DNA from: Flavobacterium psychrophilum
GTDB taxonomy: Bacteria; Bacteroidota; Bacteroidia; Flavobacteriales; Flavobacteriaceae
Direction of reading: 5' to 3'
DNA length: 33,554 bases
NCBI GenBank assembly: GCA_945874225.1
Contig: CAMCFT010000032.1
Coordinates: 1 to 33,554, forward strand
The position numbers were made by a program, and so were the translations under genes. Below, piece by piece: positions 16,163 through 24,420 of the stretch. The notes beneath the pieces were generated by a model. It saw only the letters and a program-made list of their open reading frames with translations. It was not told the origin of the DNA and did no database searches. Each line of letters opens with the position of its first letter. Position 1 is the stretch's first letter.

Positions 16163-17209
16163 ATGAAAAAAATATTGATTACCGGTGGTGCAGGATTTAT
16201 TGGTTCGCATGTGGTGCGACTTTTTGTTCAAAAATATCAGGAATACCATATTTATAATTTAGATGCCCTTACTTATGCGGGGAATCTTGAAAACATTACC
16301 GATATCGAAAAAGAATCCAATTATACATTTGTAAAAGGGGATATTACTGACGAGCCTTTTATTGCTCAGTTGTTTCAGGAGCATCAGTTTGAAGGTGTCA
16401 TTCATCTGGCTGCCGAATCGCATGTGGATCGCTCCATCGAAGATCCGATGGCTTTTGTAAAAACTAATGTGATAGGAACTGTGAATTTACTTAATGCGGC
16501 TCGAAAACAATGGGCGAATAACAGTGAAGGGAAACGTTTTTATCATGTAAGCACTGATGAGGTATATGGTTCCTTGGGTGCCGAAGGTTTGTTTACTGAA
16601 ACTACTCCTTACGATCCCAATTCTCCTTATTCGGCTTCCAAAGCCAGTTCAGATCATTTTGTGAGAGCCTATGGCGAGACCTATGGTTTGCCGTTTGTGC
16701 TGACTAACTGTTCCAATAATTATGGGCCCAACCATTTTCCTGAAAAATTAATTCCGTTGTTTATCAATAATATTATTAATAATAAACCCTTGCCCGTTTA
16801 TGGGGACGGAAATTATACCCGAGACTGGTTGTTTGTAAAAGATCATGCCGTGGCGATTGATTTGGTTTTTCATCAGGGAAATAATCATGAAACTTATAAT
16901 ATTGGAGGTTTTAACGAATGGAAAAATATTGATTTGGTTAAGGTGTTGTGCCAAATTATGGATCAGAAATTGGGCAGAGCAGCAGGTGAATCGTCAAAAT
17001 TAATTACTTATGTCAAAGACCGACCGGGACATGACTTGCGTTACGCTATTGATGCTTGTAAAATAAACAGGGAATTGGGATGGAAACCCTCAGTCACTTT
17101 CGAACAGGGACTGGAAATTACCATTGATTGGTACTTGAATAATCAAGAATGGCTGAACAATGTGACTTCGGGAGATTATGAGAAGTATTATGAGAAGATG
17201 TATTCGTGA
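16163..17209 (+). CDS. rfbB: dTDP-glucose 4,6-dehydratase
   Basis: This 348-residue enzyme (RmlB) converts dTDP-glucose to dTDP-4-keto-6-deoxyglucose, the branch point to dTDP-rhamnose and other 6-deoxysugars. It has the NAD-binding GGAGFIGSH (G8, G11, G14) and LAAESHVDRSI. Catalytic Asp-Glu are in STDEVYG (D132, E133) and Tyr-x3-Lys is in YSASKASSDH (Y156, K160). NCSNNYGPNHFPEKLIP and GDGNYTRDWL follow. Length is normal. The usual partners rmlA, rmlC and rmlD are absent from this window, so they must lie elsewhere or the product feeds another deoxysugar. The GT2 at 28726 resembles rhamnosyltransferases, which would fit. Confidence 0.96.
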   Translation: MKKILITGGAGFIGSHVVRLFVQKYQEYHIYNLDALTYAGNLENITDIEKESNYTFVKGDITDEPFIAQLFQEHQFEGVIHLAAESHVDRSIEDPMAFVKTNVIGTVNLLNAARKQWANNSEGKRFYHVSTDEVYGSLGAEGLFTETTPYDPNSPYSASKASSDHFVRAYGETYGLPFVLTNCSNNYGPNHFPEKLIPLFINNIINNKPLPVYGDGNYTRDWLFVKDHAVAIDLVFHQGNNHETYNIGGFNEWKNIDLVKVLCQIMDQKLGRAAGESSKLITYVKDRPGHDLRYAIDACKINRELGWKPSVTFEQGLEITIDWYLNNQEWLNNVTSGDYEKYYEKMYS

Positions 17210-17213
17210 GAGG

Positions 17214-17241
17214 GTTGTCGGTTATGAGTTATCGGTTATGA
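17214..17241. repeat. Heptad tract after rmlB
   Basis: Four 7-mers in register, GTTGTCG, GTTATGA, GTTATCG, GTTATGA. The first ten bases (17214-17223) are the exact reverse complement of 17337-17346 and of 17344-17353. Confidence 0.8.
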
Positions 17242-17332
17242 AACATGATATTGAACCTACAACTTAACAATAAAAGAGATCTGTTAAAAGTATTTTTGAA
17301 TAAATATACCTTCGTTTAAATTAAATAAGATC

Positions 17333-17353
17333 CGACAACCGACAACCGACAAC
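17333..17353. repeat. Antisense heptad tract before upxY
   Basis: CGACAAC three times in perfect register, the reverse complement of GTTGTCG. It ends 17 nt before the upxY start codon and can pair with the tract at 17214-17241. Confidence 0.85.
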
Positions 17354-17370
17354 AGAAAACAGAAGAAACT

Positions 17371-17841
17371 ATGAATTGGTATGTAGTGTACACCAAGCCC
17401 AAGTGGGAAAAAAAGGTAGCAGAGCGATTGAATGAAATTGGAGTGGTGACTTATTGTCCGTTGGTTACAAAAGTGAGTCAATGGTCTGATCGGAAAAAAA
17501 TTGTAAGTGTGCCTTTGTTTAATTCCTATATATTTGTTCATATTGAAGAAAAGGAACGGAATCGTATATTTGAAGTAACGGGTGCCGTTCGTTATTTGTT
17601 TTGGTTGGGAAAACCTGCAATAGTTAAGGATTCAGAAATTGAAGCCATTAAAAATTGGCTTTCTGTACCAGAAGTTTACGAAGTTTCTTTGGATCAATGG
17701 AAAAAAGGAGATAAAATTGTGTTGGATTCGGGTCCGTTTATAAGCCAGTCTGCCATAATTCAGGAAGTAAAACAGCATCATTATATTTTAATTTTGGAAT
17801 CGTTGGGTTGTGTGCTCCGAGTGGATAAAAAAGAGCTTTAA
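17371..17841 (+). CDS. upxY: NusG-like transcription antiterminator (UpxY/RfaH type)
   Basis: This 156-residue protein is predicted to join RNA polymerase and suppress early termination in long polysaccharide operons. It has a NusG N-terminal domain that starts MNWYVVYTKPKWEKKVAERL and includes YCPLVTKVSQWSDRKK and the VPLFNSYIFVHI strand. A C-terminal KOW-like part follows (KGDKIVLDSGPF at 112-123). Bacteroides UpxY proteins are similar in size and start the capsule operon. Here the gene lies in the middle of the locus, just before the third export module. Its probable targets are therefore the leader at 17842-18221 and the long AT-rich cassette beyond. No good -7 consensus precedes it; TACCTTCG at 17307 is one base off. 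Confidence 0.9.
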   Translation: MNWYVVYTKPKWEKKVAERLNEIGVVTYCPLVTKVSQWSDRKKIVSVPLFNSYIFVHIEEKERNRIFEVTGAVRYLFWLGKPAIVKDSEIEAIKNWLSVPEVYEVSLDQWKKGDKIVLDSGPFISQSAIIQEVKQHHYILILESLGCVLRVDKKEL

Positions 17842-17894
17842 ATATTTTTTAAGCATTTATATTTAAAAATAATTGGGCATTAGAATTGAATTTA

Positions 17895-18026
17895 TCAGGC
17901 AAGTGGTTTGTATATAGTAAATTATGCATAAGAAATCTGCATAATTTTATCTGTTTAAAAGCACTATATTGTGCGAATAAAAGACGGCAAATCTTTTTAA
18001 TTTACTATAAATTTGCAAATGCCTGA
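17895..18026 (+). ncRNA. Candidate structured leader RNA or cruciform element
   Basis: Outer arms TCAGGCA (17895-17901) and TGCCTGA (18020-18026) pair. TATAGTAAATTA (17913-17924) pairs exactly with TAATTTACTATA (17998-18009). Inside are two more hairpins: TTATGCA/TGCATAA (17922-17928 with 17938-17944, followed by TTTT) and GCAC/GTGC (17961-17964 with 17971-17974). The TTATGCA stem overlaps the outer arm by three bases (17922-17924), so the two could be alternatives, as in an attenuator. It could instead be a MITE. The type is inferred. Confidence 0.45.
18008..18015 (+). promoter_or_regulatory. -7 promoter element before the third export module
   Basis: TAAATTTG matches TAnnTTTG exactly and overlaps the right arm of the inverted repeat, so DNA folding or binding there would block it. 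It would give a leader of about 200 nt. No clear -33 element. Confidence 0.4.
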
Positions 18027-18074
18027 AGTTATGGTGCACCTGTTATGGGAGTCACTAAGGCGAAGCCATGAAAA

Positions 18075-18109
18075 GTTGTCGGTTAGCAGTTTTGGGTTGA
18101 GGGTTATTT
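18075..18109. repeat. Heptad tract in the SLBB exporter leader
   Basis: Five 7-mers in register, GTTGTCG, GTTAGCA, GTTTTGG, GTTGAGG, GTTATTT. Confidence 0.75.
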
Positions 18110-18221
18110 TAGCATATTACATAATACCCTGAAATAGCAGAAAGAGATTACTTTTTTAACAATAATAACCATTTAATTGCGTTTACTTTTTTTAAAATTT
18201 AATATTAATTACTATAGCATT

Positions 18222-20642
18222 ATGAGAAAAATAGTTACTGTCATTTTATTTTTGTTTGTCCTTTTTCAATCGGGAACACTGATGGCTCAGGATTTGTTAA
18301 AAGGCTCTGACTTGAGCACGCTCAAAGTGGATTATTTATCAGATACCGATATTTCTAAAATAAAATCACAGTTGCAAGCGAACAACACCACTATTGAGCA
18401 GGTGGAGCCGATGGCATTGGCCAAAGGGATGTCGGCAACTGAGTTTGCTAAATTAAAAGTGCGATTAGGAGTTCCGATTACTACGACGGCAGTTCCAAAA
18501 AAAGAGAATGTGGATGAGAATACAGTAGAACTGACTCGGAAACAAGATAAAATTGTCAACAAGAAGGTGAAAGACACCTTGAATTCGCTGGTTTTTGGAT
18601 CGGAGTTGTTTGATAATCCTACCTTGAATTTTGAGCCCAATTTAAAATTAGCCACCCCGGTAAATTATATTTTAGGTCCTGGAGATGAATTGCAAATCAG
18701 TGTTTATGGAGTGCAGGAGTTTAATGCCAGTATTCCCGTAACAATGGAAGGCAAGGTTAATATTCAAAATGTAGGCCAAATTCCGGTTTCGGGAATGACT
18801 ATTGAGGCAGCCACCCAGAAAATAAAGGGAGCTATAGCCAGAGTATATAGAACAGTACAATCAGGACAATCTCAAGTCGGAATTAGCCTGAGTCGCATCA
18901 GGACCATTAAAGTAACCATTATTGGCAGTAAACAACCCGGTAATTATTCTGTTTCTTCTTTGGCAACCGTGTATAACGCCTTATTTTTAGGAGGTGGACC
19001 CGGGAAAAACGGAAGTTACAGAAACATTGAGCTGTTAAGAAACAACAAAGTATACAAGAAAATTGATATTTATAATTTTTTGGTCAACGGCAATCAATCG
19101 GATAATGTTGGTCTGAAGGACAACGATGTCATTCGAATTCCAACCTATACGCAAAGAGTTACTGTGGAAGGTCAGGTAAAACGTCCCGGTATTTTCGAGA
19201 TGAAAGCAGGGGAGACTTTCAAAGATTTACTGACCTTTGCTTCCGGATTCAATGAGTTTGCCTACACGGCATCGGTGAATGTGCTACAAAAAACATCCAG
19301 AGATTTTAAGGTAAAAGACATACAAGCGGCTGAATACAATAGCTACAAACCACTTGCCGGCGATGTGTATCGGGTTTCTAAGATTTTAAACCGATTTGAG
19401 AATCGTATTAAAATTGAAGGAGCGGTTTTTAGACCCGATGTCTATTCCTTTTATGAGGGAATGCGTATTGCTGATTTGATCGCTCAGGCCGATGGACTTA
19501 AAGAAGATGCTTATACCAATAGGGCTACCATTGTTCGATTGAAAGCAGATTTGACATCAGAAGTAACCAATGTAAATTTGGCCAAAGCTATGGCAGGAGA
19601 TCCCGATGCCAATATCAGCCTGAAAAGAGAAGACATTGTAACGGTCTATTCTGTTTTAGATTTCAAGGAGGAATATAAAATCACCATTGACGGGGAGATT
19701 AAAAAACCGGGAGTATTTGAGTATCACGATAACCTGACTTTGAATGATTTATTGGTTCAGGCAGGCGGATTGACGGGTTCAGCATCCAAAAGAGTGGAGA
19801 TTGCCCGAATGATCAAATCGGATGAAATAGACGAAACTAATCCTAGCAGAGTACAATTGTTTAATCTGGAGATTACAGCGGGGTCCAATGAGCAAATCAA
19901 AAATTTTGAATTGCAGCCCTTTGATGTAGTCAATATCCGCAGAATGGCTGTTTATGAAAAACCAGAGATGGTAACCATTAGCGGAGCAGTAAATTATTCC
20001 GGGAAATATGTGTTGGCCAATAAAAAGGAAAAAATATATGATGTCATTCAAAGAGCTGGAGGGCTGACTTCGATAGCCAATTTAGATGGAGTAAAAATCA
20101 AACGCCCTATCCAGGCCAAACAAATTGAAGAATTGGAAAATGTGGATCTTAATTTAGGAAAGAAAGACTCTATTCAAAATAAACTAACCAAAAAATTAAA
20201 AGAAGATTTAAAATATTCAACCATTCCTGTTGAGTGGAGAAAAATTCTAAAAGACCCTAGCGATAACACCAATGTTACTTTATTTCCTGGTGATGAAATC
20301 GAAGTTTCTTTTTACAATGAAAGCGTAAAAGTAACAGGTAGTGTTCTTTTGACCTCGGAGATTCCCTACGAGAAAGGCAAAGAATTTGGATACTATCTAG
20401 GAGCTGTTGGCGGCACTGATGCCAAGGGCTGGAAGAAAAAATCCTATATCATTTATCCCAACGGTAAGGCGGCAGTTTCGAGTACTTTCTTTTTTATACG
20501 ATCTTATCCTAAGGTTTTGCCGGGTTCTCAAATTGTAGTTCCTGAAAAACCGGAAGGCAAAAAGATGAGTACCGGAGAATGGGTGAGTATAGGTAGTGTT
20601 ATGACGAGTCTGGCCTTATTGATTGTAACGGCGTTTAAATAG
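18222..20642 (+). CDS. Large SLBB-domain polysaccharide export protein (Wza family)
   Basis: An 806-residue outer-membrane export protein, about three times the size of the two other Wza-like proteins here. I start it at 18222 rather than at an in-frame ATG 45 bases upstream. From 18222 it begins MRKIVTVILFLFVLF and has a normal signal peptide ending near LMAQ. After a charged linker comes the poly_export domain (YILGPGDELQISVYGVQEF, then a VTMEGKVNIQNVG stretch). Several SLBB repeats follow, with recurring VTVEGQVKRPGIF, IKIEGAVFRPDVY, ITIDGEIKKPGVF and VTISGAVNYSGKY strands. It ends in a hydrophobic segment (WVSIGSVMTSLALLIVTAF). It is not lipid-anchored, unlike Wza1 and Wza2. A kinase-less Wzz follows after 60 bp. 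Confidence 0.92.
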   Translation: MRKIVTVILFLFVLFQSGTLMAQDLLKGSDLSTLKVDYLSDTDISKIKSQLQANNTTIEQVEPMALAKGMSATEFAKLKVRLGVPITTTAVPKKENVDENTVELTRKQDKIVNKKVKDTLNSLVFGSELFDNPTLNFEPNLKLATPVNYILGPGDELQISVYGVQEFNASIPVTMEGKVNIQNVGQIPVSGMTIEAATQKIKGAIARVYRTVQSGQSQVGISLSRIRTIKVTIIGSKQPGNYSVSSLATVYNALFLGGGPGKNGSYRNIELLRNNKVYKKIDIYNFLVNGNQSDNVGLKDNDVIRIPTYTQRVTVEGQVKRPGIFEMKAGETFKDLLTFASGFNEFAYTASVNVLQKTSRDFKVKDIQAAEYNSYKPLAGDVYRVSKILNRFENRIKIEGAVFRPDVYSFYEGMRIADLIAQADGLKEDAYTNRATIVRLKADLTSEVTNVNLAKAMAGDPDANISLKREDIVTVYSVLDFKEEYKITIDGEIKKPGVFEYHDNLTLNDLLVQAGGLTGSASKRVEIARMIKSDEIDETNPSRVQLFNLEITAGSNEQIKNFELQPFDVVNIRRMAVYEKPEMVTISGAVNYSGKYVLANKKEKIYDVIQRAGGLTSIANLDGVKIKRPIQAKQIEELENVDLNLGKKDSIQNKLTKKLKEDLKYSTIPVEWRKILKDPSDNTNVTLFPGDEIEVSFYNESVKVTGSVLLTSEIPYEKGKEFGYYLGAVGGTDAKGWKKKSYIIYPNGKAAVSSTFFFIRSYPKVLPGSQIVVPEKPEGKKMSTGEWVSIGSVMTSLALLIVTAFK

Positions 20643-20643
20643 T

Positions 20644-20671
20644 AATTCAGGTTTCAGGCAGCAGATTTCAG
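20644..20671. repeat. Heptad tract before wzz
   Basis: ATTCAGG, TTTCAGG, CAGCAGA and TTTCAGA occur in 7-bp register directly after the stop codon of the SLBB exporter. The rest of the gap (to 20702) is A-rich and holds two similar 15-mers. Confidence 0.6.
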
Positions 20672-20702
20672 AAAAACAAATAATTGAAAAACGAATAATC
20701 GA

Positions 20703-21764
20703 ATGACAACAAAAGAACCAATAGTTAAGGAAGAAATTTCTTTGAAAGGGCTTATAGAAAAAGGGAAGGAATGGTTTTATTATTTTTTGTCGAAGTGGAA
20801 AATCATTTTCTTGGCCGGGTTTGTCGGTGCTGTGCTTGGCTTATCATATTCCTTAATAAAAAAACCAGTTTATACCGCTACTTTGTCTTTTGCTTTGGAA
20901 GACGAAAAAAACGGAGGAGGGTTAGGTGGTGTATTGGGGCTCGCGAGTTCTTTTGGATTTGATTTAGGAGGAAGCGGGGGTAGCATTTTTACGGGTTCTA
21001 ATTTGACAGAATTGTTTAAATCACGTCAAATGGTGGAAAAAACCTTGTTGTCTCCTGTTGTAGTAGATCAAAAGACAATTTCTTTGGCCGAAATGTATAT
21101 TCAAAATGCAAAATGGCGAAAAGATTGGAACAAGAAACCAAAATTGGCAAGCATCCAGTTCTTACCAAATGCTGATCGTAGAAATTTCACTCGTGTACAC
21201 GATAGTATTTTGGGGGTAATCTATTTGAATTTATCAAAAAGTAGTTTGACAGTAGCACAAAAGGACAAGAAAATATCCATTATTAGTATTGATGTATTCT
21301 CCAGTAGCGAATTATTTGCTAAGTATTTTTGTGAAGCATTGGCTAAGGAAGTCGGAAAATTTTATGTAACGACCAAAAGCAAGAAGGCCAGGCTCAATAT
21401 GGCTATTTTACAAAAACAAACCGATTCTATCCGTGGTGAATTGAATAGAGCCATCACAGGCCTTGCGGTAGCCAATGACAATACTTTTGGATTGAATCCT
21501 TCACTTAATGTACGCCGGGTTCCATCAGCACGAAGACAGGTCGATGTTCAGGCCAATACAGCTATACTTACCGAGTTGGTAAAACAAACCGAATTAGCTA
21601 AAGTGACTTTGAGGCGAGAGACGCCATTAATACAGGTTATTGACAGACCTATCTTGCCTTTAAAGATGGAAAAATTTGGAAAAGCCAAAGGTATTCTTTC
21701 CGGGGGTTTTTTGGTGGGGCTTTTTTTAGTTATCATTTTGATTATCAAAAAAATATTTTTGTAA
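20703..21764 (+). CDS. wzz: Wzz-type chain-length determinant without kinase domain
   Basis: This 353-residue inner-membrane polysaccharide co-polymerase has a first membrane segment at about 33-52. It is followed by the Wzz hallmark KKPVYTATLSFALEDEKNGG and a glycine-rich stretch typical of Bacteroidota Wzz (GGVLGLASSFGFDLGG). A periplasmic helical region precedes VIDRPILPLK, the usual Pro-containing segment before a second membrane segment (about 330-347). The protein ends in KKIFL, with no cytoplasmic kinase, unlike the two Wzc proteins. It is the likely partner of the large SLBB exporter and of the Wzy that follows. Confidence 0.9.
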   Translation: MTTKEPIVKEEISLKGLIEKGKEWFYYFLSKWKIIFLAGFVGAVLGLSYSLIKKPVYTATLSFALEDEKNGGGLGGVLGLASSFGFDLGGSGGSIFTGSNLTELFKSRQMVEKTLLSPVVVDQKTISLAEMYIQNAKWRKDWNKKPKLASIQFLPNADRRNFTRVHDSILGVIYLNLSKSSLTVAQKDKKISIISIDVFSSSELFAKYFCEALAKEVGKFYVTTKSKKARLNMAILQKQTDSIRGELNRAITGLAVANDNTFGLNPSLNVRRVPSARRQVDVQANTAILTELVKQTELAKVTLRRETPLIQVIDRPILPLKMEKFGKAKGILSGGFLVGLFLVIILIIKKIFL

Positions 21765-21891
21765 ATCCATAGTATAAGCGGCTGCATTCAACTAACAATT
21801 GGAGTATAGTAGTGCTAATCTATTCTGATGTTTTTAATCCAATACCCTTTTTAGGGAAGCTTCTTGTAGTTAGAAGATTTACAAATTTAGA

Positions 21892-23172
21892 ATGTTCAAA
21901 TCAAACCAATTATTTTTAAACAATTTTTCGATTTATTTTTTAGGATTAATATCCAGTGGTGTGATTAGTTTTATTACAATACCTCTGATTGTTAAATATT
22001 ACGGAATCGAGAGTTACGGTAGGTTTTCATTGGTACAGAATGTGATTTTAGTTTTGATTTCATTTGGTGGAGGATGGCTGAATCAGTGTGTTTTGAGATT
22101 TAATGATTACAGTACCCATTTTAAGTTTACCATTTTCCAATTGTATTTTGTTGTTTTTTTTCCATTAGGTCTTTTCTGTTTTGGTATTTTATCACTGATG
22201 GAAAATGGCATTTTAATTTCGACATTAGGCACTATAACAATGTTTTTGGGTAGTTTCGTGTCCTTATCCATTGTTTTTTATCAATCGAAATTCAATGCTC
22301 GAAAATCCTTTTATTTTGATTTTGTCAGGATTTTGATTTATGTATTGATGGTAGTGTTTTTTAACTTTGTGTTTTATCAAACATCAAGTTTACTGAGATT
22401 GATTTTAAGTTTTTTTATTAGCTATTTAATATCCTTTTTTTTTCTGCTTCGGATAGATTATAAATTTTTTAAAATTTCGGTCGATTTATTTATTAAGAGG
22501 TTTAACATAGATTATTTTAAGTCACTTATTAAACAAAATAATTATTTATTACACTATGGTTGGCCTTTGGCTTTCTGGTTTACCATATACTCCATATTGA
22601 ATGTATCCGACCGATACATTATTGATTATTACCTGACCGATAAAGAATTAGGCACTTATTCCGCTATTTATGATTTATTATATAAAGGGGTATCACTTCT
22701 CTATGCCCCTATTTTAGTGGCCGGGTTTCCTATTATGTCGCAAAAATATAATTCTGGGAATAAAAAAGAGGCTTTTCAGTTTTTAAAAAAATTAATTCTG
22801 TTTGAAGTACTGATCTTTATTGTAATTGTGGTTACCGCATTCTTTTTGAGAGGTTTTTTTCTTGAAAAAATTGTGGGTATAATTATTACTGACCAAGCGC
22901 TGGAGCTCATTTTGCCAATAATATTTGGAGCATTCATTTGGCAATTAGCGGTGCTAGTCCATAAACCTCTGGAATTTGAATTAAGGACCAAAACAATGCT
23001 TCTTTTTAGCATCATAGCTTTGTTGGTTAATATGGTTTTGAATATTGTTTTTATTCCTAAATATGGAATTGTATTTGCGTCTTACACAACATTTGTGAGC
23101 GCATTAGTATATTTAATGTTAAGTGTTTTATTTATTGGCTATAGAAAGAAAAAGAAGGTATGTGGTACATAG
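21892..23172 (+). CDS. wzx: Wzx-like lipid-linked oligosaccharide flippase
   Basis: A 426-residue, very hydrophobic protein with about 12 membrane segments, in the MATE/polysaccharide transport family. It moves undecaprenyl-linked repeat units across the inner membrane. It starts NFSIYFLGLISSGVISFITI and has YYGIESYGRFSLVQNV in the first loop, both typical of flippases. The middle has YGWPLAFWFTIYSILNVSDR and the end a basic tail (YRKKKKVCGT). Codon and base use are markedly more AT-rich than in the nucleotide-sugar genes upstream. Its end overlaps the next gene by 13 bp, indicating translational coupling with the polymerase. Confidence 0.88.
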   Translation: MFKSNQLFLNNFSIYFLGLISSGVISFITIPLIVKYYGIESYGRFSLVQNVILVLISFGGGWLNQCVLRFNDYSTHFKFTIFQLYFVVFFPLGLFCFGILSLMENGILISTLGTITMFLGSFVSLSIVFYQSKFNARKSFYFDFVRILIYVLMVVFFNFVFYQTSSLLRLILSFFISYLISFFFLLRIDYKFFKISVDLFIKRFNIDYFKSLIKQNNYLLHYGWPLAFWFTIYSILNVSDRYIIDYYLTDKELGTYSAIYDLLYKGVSLLYAPILVAGFPIMSQKYNSGNKKEAFQFLKKLILFEVLIFIVIVVTAFFLRGFFLEKIVGIIITDQALELILPIIFGAFIWQLAVLVHKPLEFELRTKTMLLFSIIALLVNMVLNIVFIPKYGIVFASYTTFVSALVYLMLSVLFIGYRKKKKVCGT

Positions 23173-24392
23173 TTTTTTTATTCATTATTGGGCTCAATGT
23201 CTTGTTTAATTATTATATTAATAAAACAGCAGGATATCCGCCATTCTTATATAGTCTGGTTTGGTTTGTTGTCATTTTTTTCCATTTTTTATGTGTTACA
23301 TTTAATCTGATAGTAGTTTACGAATTATCCTTTTTATCTTTACTTATTTACAGTTTTGGTGTTCTTATCTTCACCTTGGGAGGTTTGGCGATTAAATTGA
23401 AATTTAAAGTTGAAAAGGTTAATTTAGAAGAAAATTTATATTTTGAAATTAGAAAGAAAACAGATGTAATTCTCATTATTATAACATTGATTTTTTTGCC
23501 TGTTTTTATACTAAAAAGTTACGAATTGGCTATTGAATATATGATATATGATAGTTTGTTTGCTGGATTAAGAAATTCTTCTGTACAAGATCAGGATGTT
23601 GGCTTTTCTAAATATGGTTTAAATTTTGCCTATGTTAGTTTCTTTCTTCAAAGCTACCAATACGTATGCTATAAAAACAATAAATTTAAACTGTTTCTTT
23701 CGGCTTTAATTTTATTAGTCTTTTGTGTTTTCTCCACAGGCAGAACTTTTTTTATTCTGTATCTCTGTCTGATTTTTGGAATACTGATTATTTTTAAAAA
23801 ATTAAGAAAGAAACATTTGGTTTATGGAATATCAAGTGTATTAGTATTGTTTTCAACAATTGGTATTTTGCTAAATAAAGGAGGGTCAACCGAGAATAAT
23901 TTACAAGAAAACATTTCCGGAGTATTTGAAAGTTTTATGGTTTATTTTATTGGGAGTTTAAGCGCTTTTGACTCCTTTATTCATTCGAATTATATAAACA
24001 CCTTTGGAGAAAATTCCTTTCGTTTTTTTTATAGTATGTTATACAAAATTGGTATAGTGGAAAATAAACCAAGTGATTTAGTAGATCAATATGCATCAAT
24101 CCCATTTGAAACTAATGTTTATACTATTTATAAAATTTATTTTCAAGATTTCGGATTTTTATTTATGACAATTGTTGTATTTAGTATGGCTCTTTTGCAT
24201 ACTTTTTTTTATTTAAAAGCTATTAATGGGCGTAAATTTATGGATACATTCATATATTCCATTATGTTGTATCCCCTATTTATGTCTTTCTTTCAGGAAC
24301 AATACATGTCTTTATTGCCCACTTGGATTTATATGATTTCTATTGTACTTTTTTTTAAATTTTTTTTTAAAAATGTTAATTTAAATTTGTAA
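23160..24392 (+). CDS. wzy: Wzy-like oligosaccharide repeat-unit polymerase
   Basis: This 410-residue integral membrane protein has about 11-12 hydrophobic segments and a large extracytoplasmic loop (about residues 235-310). The loop contains a YFIGSLSAFDSFIHS stretch, followed by FETNVYTIYKIYFQDFG. Such a pattern, with a loop of this type and a partner Wzx, is typical of O-antigen polymerases that join repeat units at the periplasmic face. These proteins have little sequence conservation, so the call rests on topology, motif style and context. It overlaps the flippase by 13 bp in another frame. Confidence 0.8.
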   Translation: MWYIVFLFIIGLNVLFNYYINKTAGYPPFLYSLVWFVVIFFHFLCVTFNLIVVYELSFLSLLIYSFGVLIFTLGGLAIKLKFKVEKVNLEENLYFEIRKKTDVILIIITLIFLPVFILKSYELAIEYMIYDSLFAGLRNSSVQDQDVGFSKYGLNFAYVSFFLQSYQYVCYKNNKFKLFLSALILLVFCVFSTGRTFFILYLCLIFGILIIFKKLRKKHLVYGISSVLVLFSTIGILLNKGGSTENNLQENISGVFESFMVYFIGSLSAFDSFIHSNYINTFGENSFRFFYSMLYKIGIVENKPSDLVDQYASIPFETNVYTIYKIYFQDFGFLFMTIVVFSMALLHTFFYLKAINGRKFMDTFIYSIMLYPLFMSFFQEQYMSLLPTWIYMISIVLFFKFFFKNVNLNL

Positions 24393-24420
24393 TACTATTT
24401 AACTGTTTATGCAAAACTAA

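Larger units (their letters stand above)
17842..18221. other. 380-bp noncoding leader between upxY and the SLBB exporter
   Basis: There is no credible gene here. It contains an AT-rich stretch, a ~130-bp multi-stem inverted repeat (17895-18026), an exact -7 element (18008-18015), the palindrome GGTGCACC (18033-18040) and a GGCGAAGCC mini-hairpin (about 18059-18067). A heptad tract (18075-18109) completes it. This much structure directly after upxY suggests a regulatory leader. Confidence 0.7.

Noticed and set aside
17307..17314. TACCTTCG as upxY promoter
   Set aside because: It is one base off the consensus, and the TTTG upstream is only 8 bp away, too close for a -33 element.
18177..18221. 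Upstream in-frame ATG for the SLBB exporter
   Set aside because: It would put 15 extra residues before a standard signal peptide. The ATG at 18222 gives a normal secretion signal.
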